Shown here: positions 1 through 7,066 of the stretch, piece by piece
How the letters are laid out: the number at the start of each line of letters is the position of its first letter
Numbering within the stretch: the first letter of the stretch is position 1
DNA from: Verrucomicrobiota bacterium
GTDB taxonomy: Bacteria > Verrucomicrobiota > Verrucomicrobiia > Verrucomicrobiales > Verrucomicrobiaceae
Reading direction: 5' to 3'
Length of the DNA stretch: 10,149 bases
Assembly (NCBI GenBank): GCA_009885275.1
Contig: VFKY01000006.1
Location: 1-10,149 of the forward strand
The notes under the pieces: generated by a model
Seen by the model: only the letters and a program-made list of their open reading frames with translations
Told to the model about the DNA's origin: nothing
Databases searched by the model: none
Made by a program: the position numbers and the translations under genes

Positions 1-1409
1 GGAAATCAGCCCTCTTCAACCGACTCGCAGGCCGGAACGTCGCCATTGTTCATGACCGTCCTGGTGTCACGCGCGACCGTCTCGTTGCCACCTGCATGAA
101 GGGACCCGCTCCATTCGACATCATCGACACCGGCGGTATCGGAGCTACGATTGAAGATGAATTCGCCGCTCAGGTTCAAGCGGAAGCTCATCTTGCCATC
201 GATGTTGCTGATCTCATTCTCTTCGTGGTGGATGGTTTTGAAGGAATCACGCCCATTGATCTTGCCCTTGCTAAAACCTTGCGCAACACCACCAAGCCCA
301 TGCTGCTCGTGGTCAATAAGATGGACTCCGATAAACGACGCATGCACGGTGCCGAGTTTGCCAAACTTGGATTCAAAGAGCGCCTTGATGTCAGTGCCGC
401 TCATGGCTTAAAAATCGATGAACTGCTCGAACGCATCTGTCGGGGATTGGAACTTGACCCCGTCGAAAAAATGCCCAAAGCAAAAGGACGCGGCCCCCGC
501 AAACGGGCTGCGGCAAATGAAGAATCCGAGGACGAAGAATTACCACCCCTCCTCATCGATGATAAACCCTTGCGTGTTGCCATCGTCGGCCGCCCTAATG
601 CCGGCAAGTCCTCCCTCGTCAACGCCATCCTCGGCGAGCAACGCACCATCGTCAGTGATATCGCCGGAACGACACGTGATGCCATTGACATTCCCTGCGA
701 AATCTCGGGCAAAAAATACACCCTGATCGATACCGCAGGTCTGCGCCGGAAAGCCAAGATTCATGATGTGGTGGAAACCTTCAGTGCGATGCAGGCCACC
801 AAAAGCATTCGCCGTGCAGACATTTGCCTCCTCATGATCGATTGCTCCTCAGGCATCACGATGCAGGATCGCAAGGTCGCGCAACTCATCGTCGAATATC
901 AGAAACCCTGTATCGTTCTCCTCAACAAGTTCGACCTTTATCAACCCGACGGTAAACTCAAGGAACGACTGGAAGAGCTCGACGAGATAGCGCATCGCGA
1001 ACTTTTCTTTCTTCGTCACGCCGCCATGATTGCGATCTCGGCTACGGAAAGACAGTTTCTCCAAAAGATATTCCTCATGGTAGAGCGGGTTAGACACGGC
1101 GCCACCCATCCTCCCGGCACCGGATTACTCAATCGCATGTTGCACAAAGCCGTAGCCAGCTCTCCAGCCGCCATCGGACACTCCGGCAGTGCCTTTAACC
1201 TGCTCTACGCCACCTTTAGGAAAAACGATCGCCCCACCGCTATTCCGACCCCTCACATCATGCTTTTTGCCAATCGTGCCGACAAACTGAATGAAAGTTA
1301 TCTGCGCCATCTTGAAGCCGTCATCCGCACGGAATGGCCAGCCGAAGGCATCCCGTTCCAATGGACGATCAAGGGTAAAGAAAAACGTTCTACGATGAAG
1401 AAAAAGTAA
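1..1409 (+). CDS. der: Ribosome-assembly GTPase Der (EngA), 3' part; 5' end outside window
   Basis: Der is a tandem-GTPase protein that binds the 50S subunit and is needed for its maturation in the cytoplasm. The reading frame is open from the first base: the first complete codons (from base 3) read KSALFNRL, the end of the first P-loop, so only a short N-terminus is missing. G domain 1 shows GVTRDR, DTGG (126-137) and NKMD (315-326). A basic then acidic linker follows (about 477-545). G domain 2 shows GRPNAGKSS (588-614), DTAGLRRK (from 729) and NKFD (924-935). The C-terminal KH-like domain includes the LNESYLRHLE stretch and ends in a lysine-rich tail. The first in-frame ATG (base 96) lies inside domain 1 and is not the start. 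The visible 468 residues fit the usual family size. No frameshift is seen. The identification is secure. Confidence 0.97.
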   Translation, partial: KSALFNRLAGRNVAIVHDRPGVTRDRLVATCMKGPAPFDIIDTGGIGATIEDEFAAQVQAEAHLAIDVADLILFVVDGFEGITPIDLALAKTLRNTTKPMLLVVNKMDSDKRRMHGAEFAKLGFKERLDVSAAHGLKIDELLERICRGLELDPVEKMPKAKGRGPRKRAAANEESEDEELPPLLIDDKPLRVAIVGRPNAGKSSLVNAILGEQRTIVSDIAGTTRDAIDIPCEISGKKYTLIDTAGLRRKAKIHDVVETFSAMQATKSIRRADICLLMIDCSSGITMQDRKVAQLIVEYQKPCIVLLNKFDLYQPDGKLKERLEELDEIAHRELFFLRHAAMIAISATERQFLQKIFLMVERVRHGATHPPGTGLLNRMLHKAVASSPAAIGHSGSAFNLLYATFRKNDRPTAIPTPHIMLFANRADKLNESYLRHLEAVIRTEWPAEGIPFQWTIKGKEKRSTMKKK

Positions 1410-1457
1410 AGCCGTGAACATCATCTTGCCATTCACCCCTTCTCTTGTCCTTCACAC

Positions 1458-1493
1458 ACGTTCAATCGGAACGTCACACTGAAGATATCTTCA
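1458..1493. repeat. Small hairpin plus 14-bp perfect palindrome downstream of der
   Basis: In the 160-base gap after der, ACGTTC (1458-1463) pairs with GAACGT (1469-1474). Six bases later comes the perfect palindrome TGAAGATATCTTCA (1480-1493). There is no T-run, so this is not a classical terminator. It could be a protein-binding site, a transcript-end structure or chance. Nothing else recognisable is seen between 1410 and 1570. Confidence 0.3.
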
Positions 1494-1572
1494 CCTCACG
1501 GCAACACTTGCAGTCCCTGCGCTTCCGAAACGTTTTGCAACGTTTTCACAGCGTCACGACCGCCGCTTTTGA

Positions 1573-1672
1573 GCACCAAAGGTGCAACTCTATACCAGCC
1601 CAGGGCAACGCCCTGGGTTTGCGTGCCGCATTGATTCAAGCCCTGAAGGGCATACGCGTCAACTTAAGCGTC
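1573..1672. repeat. Left three-hairpin inverted arm
   Basis: Hairpin A is GCACC-AAA-GGTGC (1573-1585). Thirteen bases later, hairpin B is CCCAGGGC-AAC-GCCCTGGG (1599-1617). Twenty-two bases later, hairpin C is GCCC-TGAA-GGGC (1640-1651). A 21-base tail with ACGCGT and CTTAAG palindromes runs to 1672 and carries the transposase stop codon. The spacings equal those of the right arm (3268-3367), while the B-C spacer differs almost completely in sequence. This suggests selection on structure and spacing. It resembles dispersed intergenic hairpin repeats (REP-like), a comparison made from memory. Confidence 0.8.
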
Positions 1673-3022
1673 GAAGGCCCACTGGGTATTGAAATTTGGA
1701 CGTTTGCGCCTGTCATAGCAGCAGTATTTTACTAGCAGATTTGCAATTCGCAAGCACGCTTCTTTCGTCGATGGCTCATCCTTACCCCCAGCGACCGCAG
1801 TGAGATACCGATGGATCTCTATGATCTTCGCTGGGTGCAGCGCTAGGTAATGGATGAATTTCATCAGACTCAGATCGCGCTTGGCGACCTTCTTCAATCT
1901 GCGCTGGCACGGACCATACAACATATCTGTGTAAGCCATGATGAGCATTAACCTAACCGTCAGCAGGATCCGTAATTGAGTCTCACTGAGATGGTGCACC
2001 TTGGCAAAAGCGAGGTGGCTCTTCCACGATTTGAAGATGATCTCGATGCGCCATCGCAATCCATAGATGACCATGAGGTCCTTAAAAGTGCACTCCCACA
2101 GGGCGTCGGTCACCAGATAGACCGACCAACTCATCATGGCCAGCACCACTGCCGAGGGGTTGTGTCCATGGGTCTCTTTCTTGGAGCGCATGCGTCTGAG
2201 ATTGGCGGATTCCTCGTCAATAGCTGCTCCCACCAGCCTAACTGGTGTGCGCTGCGCGTTGTTCAGACAGACCATTTTATCCACCTGGCCGTGCTGCTGG
2301 AGGTGAGCGAAGAGATCAAAGGGCTGCTTTGAATCTAGCTCCAGATAAATGGTGCCAGTCATATGACGGTAAATACAGTGAGCCTCTGCCGCCAGATGTC
2401 GTTGGATCTCGCCAGCCGTGAGGTAGCCACGATCGCGCAACACCAAATCCCCAGGCTCCAGCGCCAGATCTGGTGCTGCGGCCACATCATTTTTAGAATA
2501 CGGATCAATGGAAAAATAGATGAACTGCATGGCCACCAAATCATAAGCGGCTTGAATGCGGCAGTGACAAGATTGGGTTGTGGAATTGGCGGTGCCGGAG
2601 AAGACCTCGAAGAGCCAAGCCGGAAGCTTAATGAGCGTGCTGTCGGCCACAATCACCCGCTTGAAATCGCGCAAGCACCCGGGGAGGCCTTTGGATCCAT
2701 TGGGGAAAATATGTTGCGCAAGAAACTCCCCGAAAATGGCCTGAATAAAAAGCAAGGCTGAGGCGGTGCACCGCTTGGCCACGGCTTGACGGCTCGCCAT
2801 GGGGTTGCCGAGCGCCTCCATCTCAGTGGCCAAATCGTTGAAGCTGGGAGATCTCTGCAGAGCGGAATCTATGAAGGATTGAAGAAAAGCGCGCGGAGAG
2901 ATTTTTTTGGGCATCCTGCGCATGAAACCCGAAGAGACCGCGTGGGAGATGATGGAAAGGTTATTGATCGAGGCGGAGCCGATCATCAAAGGAATAGACG
3001 ATAAAAAGAGTGGACAAGACAT
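1664..3022 (-). CDS. IS4-family DDE transposase
   Basis: This predicted 452-residue transposase would cut and rejoin DNA at the element ends using a DDE metal site. The motifs are complete: first Asp D127 in IVADSTL, second Asp D197 in LVLRDRGYL, and the IS4 signature Y-x2-R-x3-E-x6-K at Y320, R323, E327 and K334. An N-terminal region with SPRAFLQSFIDSAL precedes the catalytic core, and a basic tail (YDRRKRPN) follows it. The start at 3022 gives the longest protein and lies just downstream of the operator-like palindrome. M34 and M37 (MRRMPKK) are alternative starts, and the first 30 residues look less family-like. No Shine-Dalgarno is visible. The stop codon lies inside the left inverted arm. 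There is no frameshift or internal stop, so the gene looks functional. The exact IS4 subgroup cannot be named from sequence reading alone. Confidence 0.92.
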   Translation of the reverse strand: MSCPLFLSSIPLMIGSASINNLSIISHAVSSGFMRRMPKKISPRAFLQSFIDSALQRSPSFNDLATEMEALGNPMASRQAVAKRCTASALLFIQAIFGEFLAQHIFPNGSKGLPGCLRDFKRVIVADSTLIKLPAWLFEVFSGTANSTTQSCHCRIQAAYDLVAMQFIYFSIDPYSKNDVAAAPDLALEPGDLVLRDRGYLTAGEIQRHLAAEAHCIYRHMTGTIYLELDSKQPFDLFAHLQQHGQVDKMVCLNNAQRTPVRLVGAAIDEESANLRRMRSKKETHGHNPSAVVLAMMSWSVYLVTDALWECTFKDLMVIYGLRWRIEIIFKSWKSHLAFAKVHHLSETQLRILLTVRLMLIMAYTDMLYGPCQRRLKKVAKRDLSLMKFIHYLALHPAKIIEIHRYLTAVAGGKDEPSTKEACLRIANLLVKYCCYDRRKRPNFNTQWAFDA

Positions 3023-3030
3023 GAAACTAA

Positions 3031-3050
3031 TAATAGTATAATTACTATTA
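3031..3050. promoter_or_regulatory. Palindromic operator between transposase and AbrB-like genes
   Basis: TAATAGTATAATTACTATTA is an inverted repeat with 8-bp arms (3031-3038 and 3043-3050) around TAAT. It sits in the 56-base divergent gap. It contains TATAAT (3037-3042) for the plus-strand gene and TATACT (3040-3035) for the transposase, so a protein bound here would block both. The likely ligand is the adjacent AbrB-like protein, since such proteins bind AT-rich palindromes and often autoregulate. The palindrome is seen directly; the ligand is inferred. Confidence 0.65.
3037..3042 (+). promoter_or_regulatory. Candidate -10 element of the AbrB-like gene
   Basis: This is a consensus TATAAT 36 bases before the ATG at 3079, predicting a leader of about 30 bases. 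The best -35-like hexamer, TGGACA (3011-3016), is 20 bases upstream, longer than ideal, so the promoter may be weak or need no good -35. Its position inside the palindrome suggests repression. Confidence 0.45.
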
Positions 3051-3078
3051 AAACTAAACCGTAGAAAGCAACAAAAAA

Positions 3079-3276
3079 ATGGGACATAAAATAAAAATCC
3101 AGCGAGTAGAGCGAGGGAAGACCAAATCGTATTACGTGAACTTCCCTGCCGCTTTGGCAGAAGCCGCCCAAATCGAGAAAGGGGAGGAACTCGAATGGCT
3201 AGTGGAAGACAAAAACACGTTTTTGCTCAGGCGAGTAAAGCCTGCAAAGTCCGCCCGAAAGGCAAAGGACGCTTAA
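3079..3276 (+). CDS. Small AbrB/MazE/SpoVT-like DNA-binding protein
   Basis: This 65-residue protein resembles a SpoVT-AbrB swapped-hairpin domain. A basic N-terminus (MGHKIKIQRVERGK) leads into SYYVNFPAALAEAAQIEKGEELEW, close to the strand-helix-GD/GE-strand pattern of AbrB and MazE. The strand TFLLRRV and a Lys/Ala-rich tail follow. Proteins of this fold bind DNA as dimers, usually as repressors. It is divergent from the transposase, shares the palindromic promoter gap, and stops inside the right inverted arm, so it appears to travel with the element as its regulator. No toxin gene is adjacent, which argues against a MazE-type antitoxin role. The ribosome-binding site is poor (GAAAG, 3064-3068). 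The fold call is by pattern; regulation of the transposase is inferred. It could instead be an accessory factor binding the element ends. Confidence 0.75.
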   Translation: MGHKIKIQRVERGKTKSYYVNFPAALAEAAQIEKGEELEWLVEDKNTFLLRRVKPAKSARKAKDA

Positions 3277-3367
3277 GTTGACGCGTATGCCCTTCAGGGC
3301 TCCATCTCTTGTCGTTGCAAGTCCCAGGGCGTTGCCCTGGGCTGGTTTGTTTCCGAGCCTTTGGCCC
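3268..3367. repeat. Right three-hairpin inverted arm
   Basis: This is the mirror of the left arm: tail 3268-3288 carrying the AbrB-like stop codon, hairpin C at 3289-3300, a 22-base spacer, hairpin B CCCAGGGC-GTT-GCCCTGGG (3323-3341), a 13-base spacer, and hairpin A GAGCC-TTT-GGCCC (3355-3367, one mismatch or wobble). Hairpin A differs from the left copy (GCACC/GGTGC) in both strands of its stem yet can still fold, and the spacer lengths are identical. The arms may also act as transcript ends for the two genes, though they lack T-runs. Confidence 0.8.
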
Positions 3368-3412
3368 TCAATCATAGAATTCAGATAAGCCTGACGCACA
3401 CCGTGCCTTCAC

Positions 3413-3444
3413 AAAAAAGAGGGAACCGGAATGCGGTTCCCTCT
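3413..3444 (-). terminator. Rho-independent terminator of the propeller/heme gene
   Basis: On the minus strand a perfect 11-bp stem AGAGGGAACCG/CGGTTCCCTCT with a five-base loop is followed directly by six T (A-run 3413-3418 on plus). It lies 25 bases past the stop codon at 3469. It also shields the mobile unit from incoming transcription. Confidence 0.92.
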
Positions 3445-3468
3445 CTGATTTAAGATTCAACTCAGGTC

Positions 3469-6400
3469 TTACTTCGCGAACCGCGCATCCTGCGCATTCC
3501 CTGCGGAAAGGATGTAGGCGAGGAGATCGAGCAACTCATCTTGATTCAATGAATTGATGAGCCCTGGTGGCATCATGCTCACTGCTTGAGTTTTTTTACT
3601 CTTCACATCGCTAGCTTTCAGCGCCGTAAGCTGTGTTGGAGCAAAGGGATTCATCATCACTTGCAACGTGCCATTACCTTCTGATACCACGCGCCCCATG
3701 ATCAAGCTGCCATCCGTCTTCTCAATGATGTGACTGTCATACTGATCGGAAACCACTTTGCTCGGTTCAATGATGTTTTCCATGAGATCACGCAACGTAT
3801 AGCGATTCCCTGCGCCCGTAACATCTGGGCCGATGCTGCCGCCGTCATTGTTGAAGCGATGGCAAGTCAGGCACATCGTGGAGGTGAACATGGCTTTGCC
3901 GTTCTCGAAGTTGCGACCTTTCATGCCGTCTTTGGCGAGAGCCACCACTTCATCAATCGTGTAGTTTTTTCCAGGGCCTTTGGGTGCGACGAAATTTGCA
4001 GCTACAACCGCCTCCGCCTTGCTTGACATGGCATCAAGTTCCGCCAGTTCGTTTGGTGGCGCAAAAGTTGTGAGCGCTTCCTTACGGGTATTTTCAATGA
4101 AGCCTTTAAAACTATTGCCACCCTTCCAAGTGCGAGCACGAGGGAACCATCCGAAATAAACATCGCGTAACTCTTTTGACCAACCACTCTTGGCGTTTCT
4201 CAAAGCAAACATGAAGTCGATCTGTTGTTTGTTAGGGCGACTCAAAGACGCGTCGGCTGCGGCCTTGGCATACCCTTCATTTCGAGCGAGCACCGCATCG
4301 CTGGCCAGATCATTCCAGTCATCCGTCGCTGTGGCCATCAAACTGAGTGTCTTCGCTACCACCGTGGTGGAATCGAGGAATACGAGAAGCTGACACAACT
4401 CGCGATTCAATCGGCCATCTTTTTGAGGATAAAGAGGATCGAGTTTAGCGGCGAGCTTAGCCGAAACTTCTGGAGAAGGTTTACCAAGACGGATGAAAGC
4501 GAGCTCATAGGCGCGGAGCAAAGCGAGTTGCTCTTCCATAGGAAGTTTTATAAAGTCGATAGTATTAAGCTTATCAATGATGCGAACTTGAAGCGCGGCA
4601 TCTTCCGGGGTGGTCTCGGCAACCGCTCCTGACGAGGCATCACTGGCAGGTTTGATTTTGGGATTTGTCACCGCTTTCTCACTTCGGCCCATGCGAGCAA
4701 GTGCGATCATCGCTTCGATGGCTGCTTGCGAATTCTTCTCGGCAAATGCCTTGTCCAACCATGAGGCAACCGGCTGACGCTCGATGGCGACGCGTGCGGC
4801 ATAACGGACATGACGATCAGCATGAGCAAGATTTTTCCAAGCTTTGTCGATTGCGTCGGGGCCTGTTCCGGCATCGTGCAATTTCTCCATCTCAAGACGC
4901 AGTTTAATTTCTGCCGTTGCCGCCAAAGGCTTGGCAGGGGCAGTGCTTTCATCACCAACATATGTCACCCGATACAATCCCGATTGAGTACGACGTCCAC
5001 CGACAGCAAAATACATCGCGCCATCATGCGGATTGATAATGACATCGGTAAGCGGCAGGGGTTTCCCCCATACGAACTCCTCCTTCTCTCCCTTGACGCT
5101 GCCGCCTTCAGGTGTCGGATGAATGGCCCACATCGTGCCATAGGTCCAATCAGCAGCAAAGATTGCACGCTGATACTTCGCGGGGAACTTGGCTCCGTTG
5201 CCGGAAACTACACCCGTCGGACTACCGGGGCCGATATCCACTGTCGTTGGCAAACTGTCGGGATAATAGGTAGGCCATTTTCCGGAACCGCTGCGCCAGC
5301 CATAATCAGCACCACTGACACAATGATTGATGCGGGTAGGGCGATACCATGGGCTACCGATGTCCCACTCCATGTCCGCATCATAGGTGAAGAGGTTTCC
5401 ACTCAAATCAAAAGCGATGTCAAACTGGTTGCGGAATCCGTAGCAGAAGAGTTCGATGCTTTTAGCATCGGGGTCCATACTGCAAATGTAACCACCGGGA
5501 GCCATGATGCCGCGGGCATGACCATTGGCATCCCACATCCGAGGAAGAAGATGATCTTCATCCCATGATTTTGCTGCTCGGCTCAGTTTCATGTTTTCAG
5601 GAAGCTTGGTATGATTGCCGGCATTGAAGAAAATACTTTTCCCATCAGGACTGACAACCATGCTGTGCGGTCCATGCTCACCGCCTCCGGGCAACGACCG
5701 TAGAAACTCTGCCGCAGCATAGCTACCATCAGCATTCTCCTTCATACGCCAGAGACCGGGCTTGCAGTCCGGTGTGGCCTTCTCGTTGTTCATAATATAA
5801 AGAGCCCCGAAAGCATGGAGCAAACCATGAGCGCCACCAATAGTGCTGGGAATGGGTGCAATTTTGGCTTGATCACCTGAGCCAATGGGAGGCACCGATA
5901 TTTTATAAAGCCCACCATATTGATCGCCCGCAATGATGTGACCCTTCGGATCTACCGTCATGGAAACCCATGATCCCTGTTCAGCTTTGGGCACGGTGTA
6001 GAGCAGTTCTACTTTGAATCCTTTCGGTACTCCGACGTCTTCCGCATCGAGCACCGTGCCTGGAGTATTGCCACCATTGCCTTTGTTGCCGACCATTGCC
6101 TTGCGATTAAAAACATCGCCCCATGGTCCAGCACCGAGTTTAGCAATGACCACCGCGGGTTTCCATTCCGTGGCACCAGTAGGCGTAAACTCCCAGTCTT
6201 CGCCAGTTTCGATCGTGGTCTTCTTGCCATCCGCCATTTCGATCTCAAGTTTTGCAATCAAGGCGGCCGCGCCTCCCTTATTATGCCCCGTGATGAGCAA
6301 TTCGTTCTGACCTGCCTTCAAGGCAGACTTCACATCCGCCTTCGTGGTGTCCATCCAGTCCGCATTGTTGAGTAAAATCTTGCCGTTCACAGCACCCGTA

Positions 6401-6573
6401 GCGCCATTGTCACACACCACAGTCAATGTTGCGGTCTTCGCTTCGCCCGAAACCGTAAACGTCTTGCGGAAGACGGCAGAATCATTGTCGCCGGCATTTT
6501 TTGAGGACCAGATCCACTGCGGCGCAGCGGAGAGGGGAGAGACAATTAGCAGGGCAAGGAGAATGTGTTTCAT
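3469..6573 (-). CDS. Exported beta-propeller/HEAT-like protein with C-terminal PVC-type heme c domain
   Basis: This 1034-residue predicted periplasmic protein is probably redox-active, in the group often annotated as membrane-bound dehydrogenase or Pirellula-type heme-binding (CxxCH) proteins. The start at 6573 gives a clean signal peptide (MKHILLALLIVSPLSA, cut near residue 16). The frame stays open to an ATG at 6633, but that adds 20 residues ahead of the signal and is rejected. Residues about 17-140 form a beta-rich sugar-binding-like module (QWIWSS, ELLITGHNKGG). Residues about 180-540 form a glucose/sorbosone-dehydrogenase-like propeller (GFKVELLYTVP, GPHSMVVSPDG, GFRNQFDIAFD, GADYGW). 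About 545-850 is helical and HEAT-like. CLTCH at 901-905 binds heme c, with a candidate distal Met in SMMPPGL (about 1000). Substrate unknown. It is monocistronic with its own terminator. Confidence 0.9.
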   Translation of the reverse strand: MKHILLALLIVSPLSAAPQWIWSSKNAGDNDSAVFRKTFTVSGEAKTATLTVVCDNGATGAVNGKILLNNADWMDTTKADVKSALKAGQNELLITGHNKGGAAALIAKLEIEMADGKKTTIETGEDWEFTPTGATEWKPAVVIAKLGAGPWGDVFNRKAMVGNKGNGGNTPGTVLDAEDVGVPKGFKVELLYTVPKAEQGSWVSMTVDPKGHIIAGDQYGGLYKISVPPIGSGDQAKIAPIPSTIGGAHGLLHAFGALYIMNNEKATPDCKPGLWRMKENADGSYAAAEFLRSLPGGGEHGPHSMVVSPDGKSIFFNAGNHTKLPENMKLSRAAKSWDEDHLLPRMWDANGHARGIMAPGGYICSMDPDAKSIELFCYGFRNQFDIAFDLSGNLFTYDADMEWDIGSPWYRPTRINHCVSGADYGWRSGSGKWPTYYPDSLPTTVDIGPGSPTGVVSGNGAKFPAKYQRAIFAADWTYGTMWAIHPTPEGGSVKGEKEEFVWGKPLPLTDVIINPHDGAMYFAVGGRRTQSGLYRVTYVGDESTAPAKPLAATAEIKLRLEMEKLHDAGTGPDAIDKAWKNLAHADRHVRYAARVAIERQPVASWLDKAFAEKNSQAAIEAMIALARMGRSEKAVTNPKIKPASDASSGAVAETTPEDAALQVRIIDKLNTIDFIKLPMEEQLALLRAYELAFIRLGKPSPEVSAKLAAKLDPLYPQKDGRLNRELCQLLVFLDSTTVVAKTLSLMATATDDWNDLASDAVLARNEGYAKAAADASLSRPNKQQIDFMFALRNAKSGWSKELRDVYFGWFPRARTWKGGNSFKGFIENTRKEALTTFAPPNELAELDAMSSKAEAVVAANFVAPKGPGKNYTIDEVVALAKDGMKGRNFENGKAMFTSTMCLTCHRFNNDGGSIGPDVTGAGNRYTLRDLMENIIEPSKVVSDQYDSHIIEKTDGSLIMGRVVSEGNGTLQVMMNPFAPTQLTALKASDVKSKKTQAVSMMPPGLINSLNQDELLDLLAYILSAGNAQDARFAK

Positions 6574-6662
6574 GTTTTTAAATTCGGGAGCGAGATAATA
6601 CGGTGAATGTCGTGGGATTGTTACAAGGTCCATGGATATTCACCAGCGAATTTGATCACACC

Positions 6663-6691
6663 TTGCGCTTGTGTGCGACCATTAATTTATC
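6663..6691 (+). promoter_or_regulatory. Candidate promoter of the ArsC/Spx-like gene
   Basis: TTGCGC (6663-6668) and TTTATC (6686-6691) are separated by 17 bases. They predict a start of transcription about six bases before the ATG at 6704, so the mRNA would be almost leaderless, consistent with the lack of a Shine-Dalgarno. Both hexamers are imperfect. Confidence 0.3.
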
Positions 6692-6703
6692 CATAAGTCG
6701 CCC

Positions 6704-7066
6704 ATGCTTAAACTCTATACCTATCAGGGATGCTCCACCTGCCGCAATGCGGTGAAGTGGCTCAAAACTCATCACGTGCCTTTTAACGAAATAGCGATCC
6801 GCGAAACGCCACCTATTATCGATGAGCTAAGCGCCATGCTTGATGCTCGCGATGGTGATTTACGCTCACTTTTCAATACATCAGGACAAGATTATCGCGC
6901 CATGGGCCTTAAGGACAAGCTGCCAACCATGGCCGTGAAAGACGCGCTTCAACTCCTCACCAAACACGGCAATCTCGTGAAACGCCCCTTCGCCATCGAT
7001 CAAGCAAAGCGCATCTTACTTGTCGGATTCAAGGATGCAGAATGGGAACGAAGGTTTCAAGTTTAA
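6704..7066 (+). CDS. ArsC/Spx/YffB-family thioredoxin-fold protein
   Basis: This is a 120-residue cytoplasmic protein of the arsenate-reductase-like superfamily. The N-terminal strand LKLYTY leads to GCSTCRNAVKWL, with Cys10 and Cys13 forming a CxxC pair as in Spx and YffB-like members. VPFNEIAIRETPP follows the ArsC fold, then LFNTSGQDYRAMGLKDKL. LVKRP places an Arg at 94, comparable to the anion-binding Arg of ArsC. Length and order are typical. Members reduce arsenate with glutathione or thioredoxin, bind RNA polymerase (Spx), or have unknown thiol roles; none can be chosen here. There is no arsenic-resistance neighbour (no arsB, arsR or acr3), so an arsenate-detoxifying role is not supported by context. 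It converges on the DUF1080 gene. Confidence 0.87.
   Translation: MLKLYTYQGCSTCRNAVKWLKTHHVPFNEIAIRETPPIIDELSAMLDARDGDLRSLFNTSGQDYRAMGLKDKLPTMAVKDALQLLTKHGNLVKRPFAIDQAKRILLVGFKDAEWERRFQV

Larger units (their letters stand above)
1571..3369. mobile_element. IS4-type mobile unit with divergent AbrB-like gene and three-hairpin inverted arms
   Basis: A complete DDE transposase gene (-) and a small AbrB-like gene (+) lie back to back and are bracketed by inverted arms. The innermost 34 bases of each arm (1639-1672 and 3268-3301) are perfect reverse complements. A second perfect block of 24 bases lies further out (1594-1617 and 3323-3346). Outermost is a hairpin that is related but not identical between the arms. 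No matching target-site duplication is visible at any boundary I tried (hairpin A, block B or block C edges). The true ends are therefore uncertain: the insertion could end at the 34-bp repeat, or the whole arms could belong to it. The gene content looks intact and potentially active. Confidence 0.75.

Noticed and set aside
96..1409. Start of der at the first in-frame ATG
   Set aside because: The frame is open upstream and encodes the conserved end of the first P-loop (KSALFNRL), so the gene continues beyond the window edge.
1445..1735. Possible 96-residue plus-strand gene
   Set aside because: It reads through the left arm and the transposase 3' end. Its central peptide (PAQGNALGL, then ALKGIRVNLSV) recurs in the opposite arm, so it is translated repeat DNA.
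3079..3276. AbrB-like protein as the antitoxin of a toxin-antitoxin pair
   Set aside because: No MazF, PemK, VapC or other toxin-like frame lies next to it; its only partner is the transposase.
3199..3399. Possible 66-residue minus-strand gene over the right arm
   Set aside because: It is antisense to the AbrB-like gene end and repeats the same translated-arm peptide as 1445-1735.
4810..5568. 252-residue plus-strand open frame
   Set aside because: It lies wholly antisense to the propeller/heme gene, which has clear domains and a signal peptide. Its own product shows no recognisable motif.
6704..7066. Arsenic-resistance locus
   Set aside because: The protein is of the ArsC/Spx superfamily, but there is no arsenic transporter or ArsR regulator, and CxxC members often have other roles.
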